From contig NZ_CAADHL010000004.1 of NCBI RefSeq assembly GCF_900699045.1, positions 1-64,000 on the forward strand: 64,000 nt of DNA, in the 5' to 3' direction. Positions within the stretch are counted from its first letter, which is position 1, and every line of letters begins with the position of its first letter. Under the pieces are notes generated by a model, which was not told the origin of the DNA, ran no database searches, and saw only the letters and a list, made by a program, of their open reading frames with translations. This document shows, one piece after another, positions 11,671 through 21,769 of this stretch. The stretch is from Candidatus Williamhamiltonella defendens. Lineage in GTDB: Bacteria; Pseudomonadota; Gammaproteobacteria; Enterobacterales; Enterobacteriaceae. The position numbers and the translations under genes were made by a program.

Positions 11671-12869
11671 TGGAGACCTTTACTCAATACTGGCAGAAAA
11701 TCCACTGGGATAGCGTCAGCCTGTGTATTGACAGCCAGACTGCACAGGATGTAGAGAGGGCGCTGACGGTGGAAAATCCCGGTCTGTCGGAGATTATAGC
11801 GCTGCTATCGCCGGCGGCGATGCCCTATCTGGAACCCTTAGCCCAAAGGGCCCAGCAGCTTACCCGCCGGCGCTTCGGTAACACTATCAATTTTTATCTG
11901 CCCCTTTATCTTTCCAATCTGTGTGCCAATGATTGCACCTACTGTGGTTTCTCCATGAGCAATCGCATACGACGCAAAACACTCGACGAACAGGAGATCA
12001 TCCGAGAATGCGAGGCCATCCGCGCCAAAAGCATCAACAACCTACTGTTGGTCACCGGTGAGCACAAGACCAAAGTCGGGATTGATTATTTTCGACGATA
12101 TGTGCCTCTAATACGCCACTACTTTAGTTCGCTGATGATGGAAGTCCAGCCGATGTCGCAACAGGAATACGCGGAACTGAAGGGACTAGGGCTGGACGGC
12201 GTGTTTGTATATCAGGAGACTTATCATATGCCGACCTACAGCCACCACCACCTGCGCGGTCAGAAAAAAGACTTTTTCTGGCGGCTTGAAACACCAGATC
12301 GTCTGGCACGCGCAGGGATAGATAAGATAGGCCTGGGCGTGCTGATCGGACTATCGGATAACTGGCGCACCGATTGCTATATGGTAGCCTGTCATCTACT
12401 CTATCTACGCAATACCTATTGGAAAAGCCGCTACTCGCTGTCTTTTCCACGACTACGACCCTGCGCCGGCGGAGTGGTGGTGCCGGCCTCAATCATGGAT
12501 GAGGCTCAGCTGTTACAGGTGATGTGCGCGTTCCGATTGCTAGTGCCAGAGGTAGAGATCTCCCTATCGACCCGCGAATCTTCGCATTTCCGCGATCATG
12601 CGGTACCAATCGTCGTTAACAACGTCAGTGCGGGATCAAAAACACAGCCGGGAGGATATGCCAACGACCGCCTGGAGTTAGAGCAATTTCTACCACACGA
12701 TAACCGTTCGCCGCAGGAGGTGGCGCAGATACTATCTCTGGCTGGGCTACAGCCGATATGGAAAGATTGGGATCCACATCTGGGGCGCTATTCCGCCGGC
12801 GGGGGGGGTTCTGAGAGAACTTTCGGCGATCATACTAAATCGCAGACTGGGAATGTTATCGAGCCTTGA
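11670..12869 (+). CDS. thiH: Tyrosine lyase ThiH (2-iminoacetate synthase)
   Basis: Radical-SAM enzyme that cleaves tyrosine to dehydroglycine and p-cresol for thiazole synthesis. The CX3CX2C cluster motif is intact as Cys85, Cys89 and Cys92 (LCANDCTYCGFSMSN). Further motifs VTGEHKTKVG, YQETYH and SFPRLRPCAG are typical. It has 399 residues against 377 in E. coli. The family normally ends near WKDWD plus a few residues, but here some 20 extra residues follow a run of eight G at about 12800-12807. That run is a likely slippage or frameshift site, so the tail is probably not selected. The core is complete and the enzyme should work. Confidence 0.94.
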   Translation: METFTQYWQKIHWDSVSLCIDSQTAQDVERALTVENPGLSEIIALLSPAAMPYLEPLAQRAQQLTRRRFGNTINFYLPLYLSNLCANDCTYCGFSMSNRIRRKTLDEQEIIRECEAIRAKSINNLLLVTGEHKTKVGIDYFRRYVPLIRHYFSSLMMEVQPMSQQEYAELKGLGLDGVFVYQETYHMPTYSHHHLRGQKKDFFWRLETPDRLARAGIDKIGLGVLIGLSDNWRTDCYMVACHLLYLRNTYWKSRYSLSFPRLRPCAGGVVVPASIMDEAQLLQVMCAFRLLVPEVEISLSTRESSHFRDHAVPIVVNNVSAGSKTQPGGYANDRLELEQFLPHDNRSPQEVAQILSLAGLQPIWKDWDPHLGRYSAGGGGSERTFGDHTKSQTGNVIEP

Positions 12870-12930
12870 GGAACGTGATAAAAAGGCAGCAAGGTGAATT
12901 AACATGTTAGCGTAGAGAAAGGGTGTGCAG

Positions 12931-13248
12931 ATGCTGGATATCACAGAGATGATCGTCCAAGATGATCTTCAGATTCATCAGGTTACCGCAGTGGAGACCG
13001 TCGGCGAGTTAGGTCCAGGGTGTATCGTGTTGGATATCCGTCCGAAAGATGAACAGGAAGAGCACCCTCTCGTACTGGATAACGTGCCGGTACAGGCTCT
13101 GCCGTTCTACAATCTAGCCAACCAGTTTGGCGATCTGGATCAGCGTAAATCCTATTTACTCTACTGTGAGCGCGGAGTAATGAGCCGACTGCAGGTGCTC
13201 TACTTACGTGAGCGGGGTTTCAGAAATGTTAAGATCTACCGCCCCTGA
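12931..13248 (+). CDS. thiI: Stand-alone ThiI rhodanese domain (thiazole sulfur donor)
   Basis: Only the C-terminal rhodanese-like domain of ThiI is encoded: 105 residues against 482 for full E. coli ThiI. The match runs to the natural end: VVLDIR-like [51 protein letters not shown], then VKIYRP. The catalytic persulfide cysteine is Cys79 (E. coli Cys456). The NFLD, THUMP and PP-loop domains for tRNA 4-thiouridine are absent, and the DNA upstream does not encode them in this frame. ATG 12931 has GAGAAAGGG before it. In Salmonella this domain alone is known to suffice for thiazole synthesis, so it probably serves ThiS only. It looks intentionally trimmed rather than decayed: no stops, and it lies inside the thi cluster. 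Confidence 0.9.
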   Translation: MLDITEMIVQDDLQIHQVTAVETVGELGPGCIVLDIRPKDEQEEHPLVLDNVPVQALPFYNLANQFGDLDQRKSYLLYCERGVMSRLQVLYLRERGFRNVKIYRP

Positions 13249-13589
13249 TGCAGCTACGTCGTCAGTAAAAATGGGGGAAACCGCGTCACTTCATTCCATG
13301 TCAGAGCATATCCGGCTAAAACAAGATCGAAACTACTATGTCATCTATGAGTGATGCCCCTTGATTAAGCGGATAACTTTCTATAAAAGTAGAAATATAA
13401 ATGATAAAAACTATAGGTCCAGTGAGTGTAGGGCCGTTCGCTAATTTGTCTCGTCGATATCACCATGCACTAGGAACATGACGCAGTTGGTGGTGCGTTG
13501 CGCTGCAACGCCTCAGAGATCCTGATAAAGCGGCAGGTTTTGGCATTTTTCACCATCGTGCTGTATGGCCAGGGTATGGAGGATCAGTC
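13249..13589. other. Gap between thiI domain and thiD
   Basis: No convincing gene. In enterobacteria thiM often precedes thiD, and the last 100 bases before thiD stay open in one frame (LRDPDKAAGFGIF...), which might be a thiM 3' remnant. I could not confirm it. No strong terminator is visible, so thiD may be co-transcribed. GGAGG at about 13579 is the thiD ribosome site. Confidence 0.4.
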
Positions 13590-14393
13590 ATGAGCCAGAT
13601 TTGTAATGTGTTAAGCATTGCCGGTACCGATCCCAGTGGCGGCGCCGGTATTCAGGCGGATTTAAAAACCTTTTCGGCGTTGGGTGCCTATGGTACCACG
13701 GTCATCACTTCACTCGTGGCACAGAATACCCAGGGAGTGCAATCGGTTTACCCTGTCAGTGCAGAGTTTGTAGCGTCTCAACTGGACTCGGTGCTCAGCG
13801 ATGTGCGTATCGATAGCGCCAAGATTGGTATGCTCAGCCAGTCCGACATTATCCGTGTGGTGGCCGATAAGATCAGAGAATATCCCATTCCTTGGCTTGT
13901 ACTGGACACTGTCATGGTAGCCAAAAGTGGAGATACACTGCTAGATGAGGATGCAGTAGTTACGCTGAGAGAGATGTTATTGCCGCTGGTATCGGTTATT
14001 ACCCCCAACCTGCCTGAGGCGGCCGTACTACTTGGCTGCGAGCCAGCGGAGGATGAAAGTCAAATGCTGCAGCAGGGGCGCAATCTGCTGGCACTGGGCT
14101 GTCAAGCGGTGGTTATGAAGGGCGGTCATTTACCCGGAGCGTTGAGTCCTGACTGGCTTATAACTCCAGCTCGAGAATTGCGCTTTGATAGTCCGCGGGT
14201 CAATACCCTACACACTCATGGCACAGGCTGTACTCTGTCCGCCGCCCTGGCCGCAAAGCGGCCCTGCTGCGAGGACTGGTCGCAGACGCTTCAAGCAGCC
14301 AAGGCATGGCTACAGCAGGCGCTGATGCATGCGGACGATTTAACCGTAGGAAAAGGAATCGGGCCTGTCCATCATTTCCATGAGTGGTGGTGA
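13590..14393 (+). CDS. thiD: HMP/HMP-phosphate kinase ThiD
   Basis: Phosphorylates HMP and HMP-P to HMP pyrophosphate, the substrate of ThiE. It has 267 residues, full length, ribokinase fold. The N-terminus VLSIAGTDPSGGAGIQADLK, the VMKGGH segment and the anion-hole motif HGTGCTLSAALAA are intact. In E. coli thiD lies apart from thiCEFSGH; here it is appended to the cluster, as is the trimmed thiI, giving a self-contained thiamin phosphate cassette. A terminator follows at 14470. Confidence 0.97.
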   Translation: MSQICNVLSIAGTDPSGGAGIQADLKTFSALGAYGTTVITSLVAQNTQGVQSVYPVSAEFVASQLDSVLSDVRIDSAKIGMLSQSDIIRVVADKIREYPIPWLVLDTVMVAKSGDTLLDEDAVVTLREMLLPLVSVITPNLPEAAVLLGCEPAEDESQMLQQGRNLLALGCQAVVMKGGHLPGALSPDWLITPARELRFDSPRVNTLHTHGTGCTLSAALAAKRPCCEDWSQTLQAAKAWLQQALMHADDLTVGKGIGPVHHFHEWW

Positions 14394-14469
14394 GGCTCCC
14401 TTGATATCGCATCTGTCGGGGAAAAATAAAATTGGTGGCGTAACAGACTGTTGACAGCACATTGAGATG

Positions 14470-14490
14470 GCCATATCCCCTATGGCTTTT
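14470..14490 (+). terminator. Rho-independent terminator after thiD
   Basis: Stem GCCATA / TATGGC with a five-base loop followed by TTTT. It lies 77 bases past the thiD stop and is the first clear terminator after thiC. Confidence 0.65.
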
Positions 14491-14619
14491 AACTTCATTT
14501 TCTTAATAGTAAAATATAAAGTATTTATATTGATATGAGCGAGAGGAAAAATGTTAAAAGAATTTTTATGAAGTTACTAGATCAACGAGTAGAAAAAGTC
14601 AGGCGCTATGCACCGGAGT

Positions 14620-15311
14620 CGATAGCGTGCCGGGGATCATGGGTCATCGCTGGTTGAGTATGGTCAGAACGATTTTTCTGAAGCGATGATTATTAATGAA
14701 GAGCTGAGCGCCGGGGATATATTGTATATTCAAACGGGCTTTCCCCATGAAGTGATTTCGTCCGAAGTCGCATGAGTTACTACCTGAATTTCTGGATAGA
14801 CAACAGCCTGCGTATGATTAGGAATCAGACTGAGTTACTTTCAGATGACAATCATAGAGGCATTGAGTATTCCCTATCGCTAGATTTACCTCAGCGTGAG
14901 GACCACACCGAAATTCTGCCTCAAGATATCACCGCATTCCAAGATATGATGAATCAATTTTTACTGCATAAGAGAGAACATTTGGACACCTAGTGTGCTC
15001 AAGAGATGTCTCAAACCGCCTATGAGTTGCCAAAGGTACCGGAGACAGAGATGTACTCTCCTTCACAAGTTTAAATCCTATTGCAACAGGGAAGTCGATT
15101 ACACCGGTTAATGGGGCTACGTATGTTACACATCGGCAACCGCTATTTTATCAACGTCGAGTCGCTTTCCTCAAATAATGCCGCTGCATGGAATCTTCTC
15201 TCGCGTCACAGGAAGATTAGGGGCTCTATACTCAGTCACGTGACACACGACTCCTGTTTTATGGCACAGTTAACTGTGCCGATTAATCAAGGGTATTTAT
15301 ATTTTCAATAA
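14620..15311 (+). pseudogene. roxA: Ribosomal protein uL16 hydroxylase RoxA (YcfD), C-terminal part, copy 1
   Basis: Fragments across frames match the cupin 2-oxoglutarate oxygenase RoxA that hydroxylates an Arg of ribosomal protein L16: LSAGDILYIQTGFPHE (cupin half), SYYLNFW, DHTEILPQDITAF, and the C-terminal GLRMLHIGNRYFINVESLSS to GYLYF. The N-terminal half is missing and there are several stops. A second dead copy lies at 31440-32510. Confidence 0.75.
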
Positions 15312-15454
15312 ATAGAGTCTAGATTTTTTATTCTGTGGCCATGTCTAGAAAAGCTTTTCCATATCTGAACGCCCTAATCAGCTGTGGTCGGGTATTTCAC
15401 CTACGTGATGGCAGAAAAGGGGCGGCTTATTTGTCTTCATGATTAATGTCTTTT

Positions 15455-15600
15455 TTGCGTCATCGTGGAATAGTGAATATCCTCAACAAAGAAGACGTCA
15501 CTCGTCCTAGATGCGTTAGAACAGGCGTTGTGGGCTGTCGACCCGCGACAGGGGTTATACCTCCATTGTTTTTGCAATATTATCTGTTACAGAGAACTGG
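15455..15600 (+). mobile_element. IS3-family transposase remnant
   Basis: A short frame reads SSTKKTSLVLDALEQALWAV, close to the stretch before HHSDRGSQY in IS3-family OrfB transposases. The catalytic downstream part is gone and frames shift on both sides. Only debris remains. Confidence 0.4.
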
Positions 15601-15784
15601 TTTTTAGATTATTATAAATGCCTTACAATCTTTTTTTACTGTGCTATGTGAGAGGTCTCCTTTTGTAAGCTTTTTGAATGTACATACAGGCATTTATTCA
15701 CGTAAAAACTCAGTCGTTTATTTTCAACAGCTAATGACATGCCTTTATAAGGTGTCACAATCCCCATTCTAATGTGAGCAAGTC

Positions 15785-16057
15785 TCAGAGTCTATTGAGT
15801 TCATCATCAGATAAACGCGTAACACTCTTTATAATAGAGCGGTCCACACTCTTAGACAAAAACTGTTTCGCTAGTTTTACAGTCGTTTCTTTTCCACCTT
15901 CCATGTTGCCTTTTTGAATGCCTTGTTGCATACCTTCTTGCCTTAATGCCTGAGCTATCGTCATCAGTATGCTCTCGTGTTTTTCTGATTTTTTTGCGAT
16001 TTTAGTGATAAACTGCATCGCATTTTTCGCGTTCCCCTTTTGAATCAGATAATTCAT
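15785..16057 (-). pseudogene. Rpn-family protein, C-terminal fragment
   Basis: About 90 residues resemble the C-terminal part of Rpn/YhgA-like proteins: MNYLIQKGN, the helix EKHESILMTIAQALRQEGMQ, and repeats QGIQKGN typical of this family. The nuclease domain is absent. It is the second of three rpn-family pieces in the window. Confidence 0.6.
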
Positions 16058-16316
16058 TATGGTTATGAAAGGATCAAGATAAATAGAAGCACGCCCAGAT
16101 GTGAGCGACGCGAACGACTAAACTTTTATAAACTTCAGGACCGCGCTTTCATCCGCTGCTAAAAGTATTTACGGTGATTTTGAAAAACGCCTCTGTCACA
16201 TTACGAACACCCAACTGAGCACAAGAGTCCGTTTTATCTGGCAGACTCAACCCCAATCTCATGGGCTATCTAAATTTAAAAATCTTTAAGCGAAAGAACC
16301 GAACAGAGAATTGTCC

Positions 16317-18114
16317 ATGCCTATTAAGATTTTACCGCCTGAATTGGCGAATCAAATTGCCGAGGGTGAAGTAGTAGAACAACCTGCTTCTGTAGTCAAA
16401 GAATTGCTTGAAAAAAGTTTGGATGCCGGGGCCACAAAAATTGAGATTGAGATTGACATTCATTGAGGAAGCATCGAACAGATCCAGATCCGGGATAACG
16501 GCTATGGGATCAGTCAAGAAAATCTCCCCTTAGCACTGGGGCGCGAGATGCCACGAATAAAGTTGACTCTTTAGAAGATTTACAGGCCTGTTTAGTATGG
16601 GATTTCGGGGAGAAGCTCTGACCAGTATCAGCTCTATCTCACGCTTACAGTTAACTTCCTGCCCCGCTGAACAAGAGGAAGCTTCGTAAGCCTATACAGA
16701 GAGGCGAGACATGAGGGTCACATTAAAGCCGGCTGCACATCCTTTTAGCAGTACGATTGAGGTTTTAAATTTATTTAATAATACGCCCGCTCGAAGAAAA
16801 TTTCTGAGAACAGACAAAATAGAATGGCAATATATTGATGAGGTGGCTAGGCGTCTGAATTTATCGCGGTTTGATGTGTCCATTGATCTGTTGCATAACG
16901 GAAAATTATTACGTCAATACGTCGGGATCCAGTCGGCTTCACAAAATAAACGGCACCTTCTTCGTTTATTGGAGCGCCCCATTTTTAAAACAGGCGCACG
17001 GACTTTCTTTCGATCACGCTGGCTTAAGTTTTCAGGGTTGGATAGCGGATGCGCAGAGTCCTAAAATAAAAGATATGCAGTATTTTTTATTAACCGTCAG
17101 ATTATTCGTGATCGGGTCGCAAATCATGTCGTTCGCCAATCCTATGAAGTCATTTAAACAGGGTGAAAAACCAGATCTACGTTCTTTATATAGATATAGA
17201 TCCTCGTCAAGTTGATGTAAATGTGCATCCGAAGAAACAAGAAGTTTGTTTTCATCAAACGAGGCTTGTTCATGATTTTATTTATCATGCTGTCACCGCG
17301 GGGTTTGAATCGTTTAGGATGTTCATCCTCTGACGCTTCTGATATAGAACAAAACGCCGAGGCTATTAAAGACAGTACGCTAATGCCTAAAGACAATCCG
17401 TTTTGTGGCATGGAAACACTATTATGTTGAACCTGATAGCGCGTTCAATGAACCTCAAATTTTAACAAAAAAAATTATAAAGCGGCCTTGTCTTTTCATG
17501 ACGACAGTCAAATAGAGCACGAGAAGACATCTTTTAAAAAAATAGTTTAGGAAAAGTCAATCTGGATTATTTTGGACGAGTCCTCAGTATTGTTGCGTCT
17601 TACTATGCACTCATAGAATATGCCCATCACATTGCTTTATTATCATTACCTGAAGTAGAGTGATTGCTCAAAAAAGTCAAGTTGACGCCTCTATCGGAAA
17701 AATCACGCATACAGCCTCTGCTCATTTCTATCTAATTGACATTAGAAAAAGTTCAAATTATAGCTTGAGAGAAGCATCAACATTTGCTCACAGTAATCGG
17801 AATTGACTTAGCCATAGAAAAAAAGACAGCCGTGCTTCGTGGGATTTCTTTATCATTACGGGCTTACAATCTGCAACAGCTCCATCCGAGTGTTATTGGT
17901 CTATTTGTCAACCCATGACACCCTGTTGCCAGAAAATCTGGCCGATTGGTGGGGTTCTCAACTTCCGTCTTTGCATCATGAATGGACCATCTGACAAGCC
18001 ATCTAATTATGAACGGATATCGAACGTTTTTGCACTGAATTCATTAAGGCATCCTCTGAAAAACTGTTACAACGGATAGATATTCAACCCGCATTAGAGA
18101 GGATGAATCATTAA
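16317..18114 (+). pseudogene. mutL: DNA mismatch repair protein MutL, degraded
   Basis: The N-terminus [20 protein letters not shown], then [24 protein letters not shown] (GHKL ATPase motifs), then [20 protein letters not shown] and a C-terminal tail RIDIQPALERMNH are unmistakable. Many stops and frameshifts occur, beginning with a TGA at about residue 50. MutL couples MutS to MutH in mismatch repair. A mutL on a plasmid is unusual; an integrated chromosomal segment or a recombined replicon would explain it. Whether a functional copy exists elsewhere cannot be seen. Confidence 0.85.
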
Positions 18115-18533
18115 AAATAATGGAATTTTACTTCAGTCATTTTCATTTTTTAGCTAACCACCTCTGGCAAAACCGCTTTGATGTGATGTTTTGGCATAAA
18201 GTGTCTTCTTCACTCCAAGTGATTACAAGAGACATTGAGAAACTGCTCACCTTTTACAACAAAGGAGCGACCTCATTCAGGGCGGTATGTTTAAAAAAGT
18301 TTATCAACTGTTCCATAAGAAGAAGTGAAGAAGTGACTCTTTTTATATGTTACTTTAACATTGCTCTAATATTAAGTTTAAAAAACTATTTGAAAAGCAT
18401 GTTTCAGAGGGTTTTTTCTATTTTGATTTATTACTCAAGAATACAAGATAAATAAAGGCAAAAAAATATCTTTTCTATACTCAACTAATGACTCTAATAT
18501 TCGATACCAATAAATGCGGAAAAATAAACTGAT

Positions 18534-19148
18534 TCAATCCGCACTCTTCAATATATTTTTTGAATTTTTCCTGATGATTAACCTCCATTGTTTCATAATC
18601 CCCTGTAATTTATTTTCAATCGTTCTATGAGAGAGATGTAAACATTTTGCCACTTCTTTTTGACTTAACCTCTGAGAAAAATAAAAAATGATGTCAAGTT
18701 CGTGTTGAGTTAACATCGTATTTGGCAGTGAAGAGATGAATGTGTTGATAATTTTCACTGCATATACTCCAAGGGTGAGATAATTGATATTGTCTTGCTT
18801 TATGAGAGGGCCTCATAAGCTGACTGTCTTGATGAAAGAATGGATGAATATAGACAATAGTGGGTTGAAGACGGGTTGCTTTCCAAAATGACATGTTATC
18901 AGTAAAGAGACCGAGGTTTGTCTTTGTATGACCCTATCCTCCTGTTTCTTGATAACTTAAAAAATCCCGCCAACTCCAGATAACCCTTTCCCTGCAATAG
19001 GAAAATCGGCGGGTACATTGAATAATTCATCCATCTCGAGATTCATATAAAGATAATGGTATTCTTTATCTCGGATGTGGTTGGGATGAGGATGATGCTT
19101 CAGTAAATAATTTCTCTGCGGAGAAATGTCTTTTGGATTCGCGTGCAT
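18534..19148 (-). pseudogene. PAS-LuxR type transcription regulator, frameshifted (copy 1)
   Basis: From ATG 19148, preceded by GGAGGGG, a PAS-like N-terminus reads KHHPHPNHIRDKEYHYLYMN. A frame change near 18960 leads to HPFFHQDSQLMRPSHK and then a LuxR-type helix-turn-helix: LTQHELDIIFYFSQRLSQKE, VAKCLHLSHRTIENKL. Two or more frameshifts break it. Three more related regulators or pieces lie at 19.7-20.2 kb and 39.0-39.7 kb. The ligand and target genes are unknown. Confidence 0.6.
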
Positions 19149-19232
19149 CTCGCCCCTCCCTTTTTTGAAGGGGGCGTTAATATCAGAGTGCCCCATAAGA
19201 ATAGCGCGCGGTCGATGCAGAAAAAAATCCAT

Positions 19233-19659
19233 AGTGTTCTAGTGTTAGTGATATAAAAAAGTTTAATTTGTAGTGTTATGATGTAAGTGATTCATGACAA
19301 ATCCGTGATTTTATTTTTTTATACTCTAAATAATTTAAATACATAATATTTAGAAAAATTTATTTCTCCTCTATTTATAATAAATATTATCGATAGTAAA
19401 AATATGCAGTGATTCAGTTACTGTGTTTCAATATTTTTATAGTGTTGAAATGAAATTTTTGATTGTCATTTATTATTAATTCAAACTTCTATGTAGCTTA
19501 ATTATAAGTAAACATTACTCAATAAAACATACCTAAATATTATGCATTATAAAATATGCAGAAATATAAGAGTTATAGCTAAAAACTTAATATTGATTAC
19601 ACTAATATCTCTATAAAATATCAATAAAATTAATTAATTTTTCTATTAAAAACAGATAT
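19233..19659. other. AT-rich intergenic region
   Basis: Very AT-rich DNA between two regulator pseudogenes on the same strand. No gene, RNA gene or clear repeat is visible. Confidence 0.5.
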
Positions 19660-20174
19660 TATAAATATATAATAAACTTGCTCTATAATCTCTACACCTT
19701 TGCAAATAAAATCAGCAGGGATATAACTATCAAGACCAGTATGTTTACAGTATTCAATAAGCTGAAAGATACTGTGAATATCTGCCTTTCTATAAATTCT
19801 CTTTAAATGCCCTTCTACAGTTTGACAAAAAAATATATAACCGTATAGCTATTTCTTTAGAAGTGAGCCTTTGCTGTGCCAAAAAAATGACTTCAAGTTC
19901 TCTTTTGGGAAAAAATCATTAGCGGCATCTATTTATATCGTCTTTCTCTTAATCCAGAGCTCTTCACATATATCAGTTGGAACTTCTTTATCAGATTTTC
20001 CTTATAGATTGCATTTTTTAAGACATCTGAAAAATTAAATGCTAGGTCATTTACAAAAATATATCTAGCTTCGCTATCTTTTATAAGACAATTGTCTAAA
20101 CTATTTTTGATAAAGGACATTAATGATTAAGGTGGTAACACATATAATGATATCTTATCTCCAATATTTTTCAT
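19660..20174 (-). pseudogene. PAS-LuxR type transcription regulator, degraded (copy 2)
   Basis: Starts MKNIGDKISLYVLPP at 20174, then a stop. A PAS-like piece CLIKDSEARYIFVNDLAF follows, then the HTH FFPKRELEVIFLAQQRLTSK, EIAIRLY, and after a frameshift VEGHLKRIYRKADIHSIFQL and GLDSYIPADF. The C-terminal signature YCKHTGLDSYIPADF resembles YCHDNGINRYLPPEF in the 39-kb copy, so they are one family. Confidence 0.6.
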
Positions 20175-20269
20175 GTTTTTTACCTTCTAATTTTAAAATT
20201 AATTAGATAAATTATATTGTAAACCTACAATGGAGATACAGGAAAGAAAAATTCTGAATATTACAGATA

Positions 20270-21040
20270 AGGTGACAGTACTTTTATTTTTGATGATGAT
20301 ATCATTTATCAGTTTAAATGAAATATTTTTAAAAACCATTAATCATTTTAATTTTTTATATCTAAATGGGGGGATGACTCTCTGTTCACAATGGTAATAC
20401 AATGGTCTCCGGATGATTTATTATTGAAGATTCAATTACACTAGATATCAGTAGGTATTGTAAAAATGGTAAATATGTTTTTTAGATGATATTTATTTCT
20501 ATTATTGTTGGTAAGTTTTTTATTAATGAGATTTTTATATTTATTGCTCATGCTTTAGGTACTGATGATGTTGTAAAAACCATGTTAAATAGTGCAGGTT
20601 TTATTAGTCTGCTTACTATTATTTTATTAGCAATTAAAGTTAATGATACAAACCTTTAATTCTTCATTCATTCATATGTGAGGCTTATTAAAAGCTATCA
20701 ATTACAGAAGATTTAATTATGCGGGAATAACTATTTTCTACGGATTATTTTGAACATTATTATAAGTGGGTATTTTAAAACATCTGACTTTATTTTTATT
20801 AATGCTTGGTATTATTTTCCTCCAATAGCGGGGGTTATATTAATTGATTATTATATTTTTACAAAAAACAGACAATCATTAATTCGATGAAACAAGAGAA
20901 AAATAATTATTACCGGACGATTCATCTATGCCACTTATTAGTTAGTCAGTCATTATGGCTTTTATTTTAGGAACTATTGTTGGCATCGTATTTAAAATTG
21001 GCATACCTTCTTTAAATTCTATTTAAGTGACAGGAATGCC
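20270..21040 (+). pseudogene. NCS1-family permease (CodB-like), degraded
   Basis: Fragments in all three frames match cytosine/purine/allantoin permeases: LFINEIF-type helix, IILLAIKVNDTNLYSSS (the NDNNLYSASL motif), and PPIAGVILIDYYIFTKN at the last conserved loop. Stops and frameshifts are frequent. Because the urea amidolyase genes are near, a nitrogen-compound transport role is tempting, but this gene is dead and on the other strand. Confidence 0.55.
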
Positions 21041-21112
21041 TTATTGGTTTTTAATGAAGATAAAACGAGTCTGTAAAAAATAAACTGGGTTAATGACATT
21101 GTAACAAAAACT

Positions 21113-21760
21113 TTATTGAGAATAAAAAATGCTTATCAGTAAAAAGCTGATAGATAGGCTACTTAAAGACTGACTGTCAGTCTCCTCTAGGCATCTCGCT
21201 TTTTCAAAGAAATGACTGAAATATTGTCGTGTTTTTATACCATATTTTTCAATATAACGGGTCCGATTAAACGTCTCTTCTTTTTTCTGTCCCGTTGAGA
21301 AATTCCATGCGTAATAGCAACTCAGTGCCATTTTTAGCATACCGCCTCTCTAGTAGCAATCCGTGATAATACTTTCAAAAATAGAAAGATTAGTACAGGG
21401 TGTCAATACATCACGGGCGCTAATGCCATAACGGCTAAAGTTGGTACGGGTTATCTGCATTAACCTAACCGAATAAAAACGCTTTTTGTTTGCAATCCGG
21501 TCAATGATGCTGATAACTTCATCTGTACTTTTAGGATAGTGAGAAATAACACTGTTATTTCTGGTCTTGCATTCCGCTTATGGAATAATTTCAGCAAGGG
21601 CGTAGGGATTCAAACCGTACTTCTACTCGTGCAATGTCAAGTGCAATATCAGGATGAACCGTCGTTGCGCACTGCATCTCCATTTTAATCAGGCGGACTT
21701 TCCTGCGTGATATAGACGTTATAAGTTGGTTTTCGCATCGTGAGTTTCTTATTTTGAATT
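21113..21760 (-). pseudogene. VirB1-like lytic transglycosylase, degraded (copy joined to mob DNA)
   Basis: Minus-strand fragments YALAEIIP, ISIIDRIANKKRFYSVRLMQ, ITRTNFSRYGISARDVLTPC and MALSCYYAWNFSTGQKKEE fit VirB1-type lytic transglycosylases that open the murein for a secretion channel. It is a diverged duplicate of the piece at 40.7-41.0 kb and carries more of the C-terminus. Stops and frameshifts show it is inactive. Confidence 0.55.
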
Positions 21761-21769
21761 ATTTGTTTA

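Noticed and set aside
10997-12492. Minus-strand frames over thiG and thiH
   Set aside because: Antisense shadows of intact thi genes.
18120-18455. 111-residue plus-strand frame after mutL
   Set aside because: No recognised family, no convincing ribosome site, and strongly AT-biased composition; probably chance.
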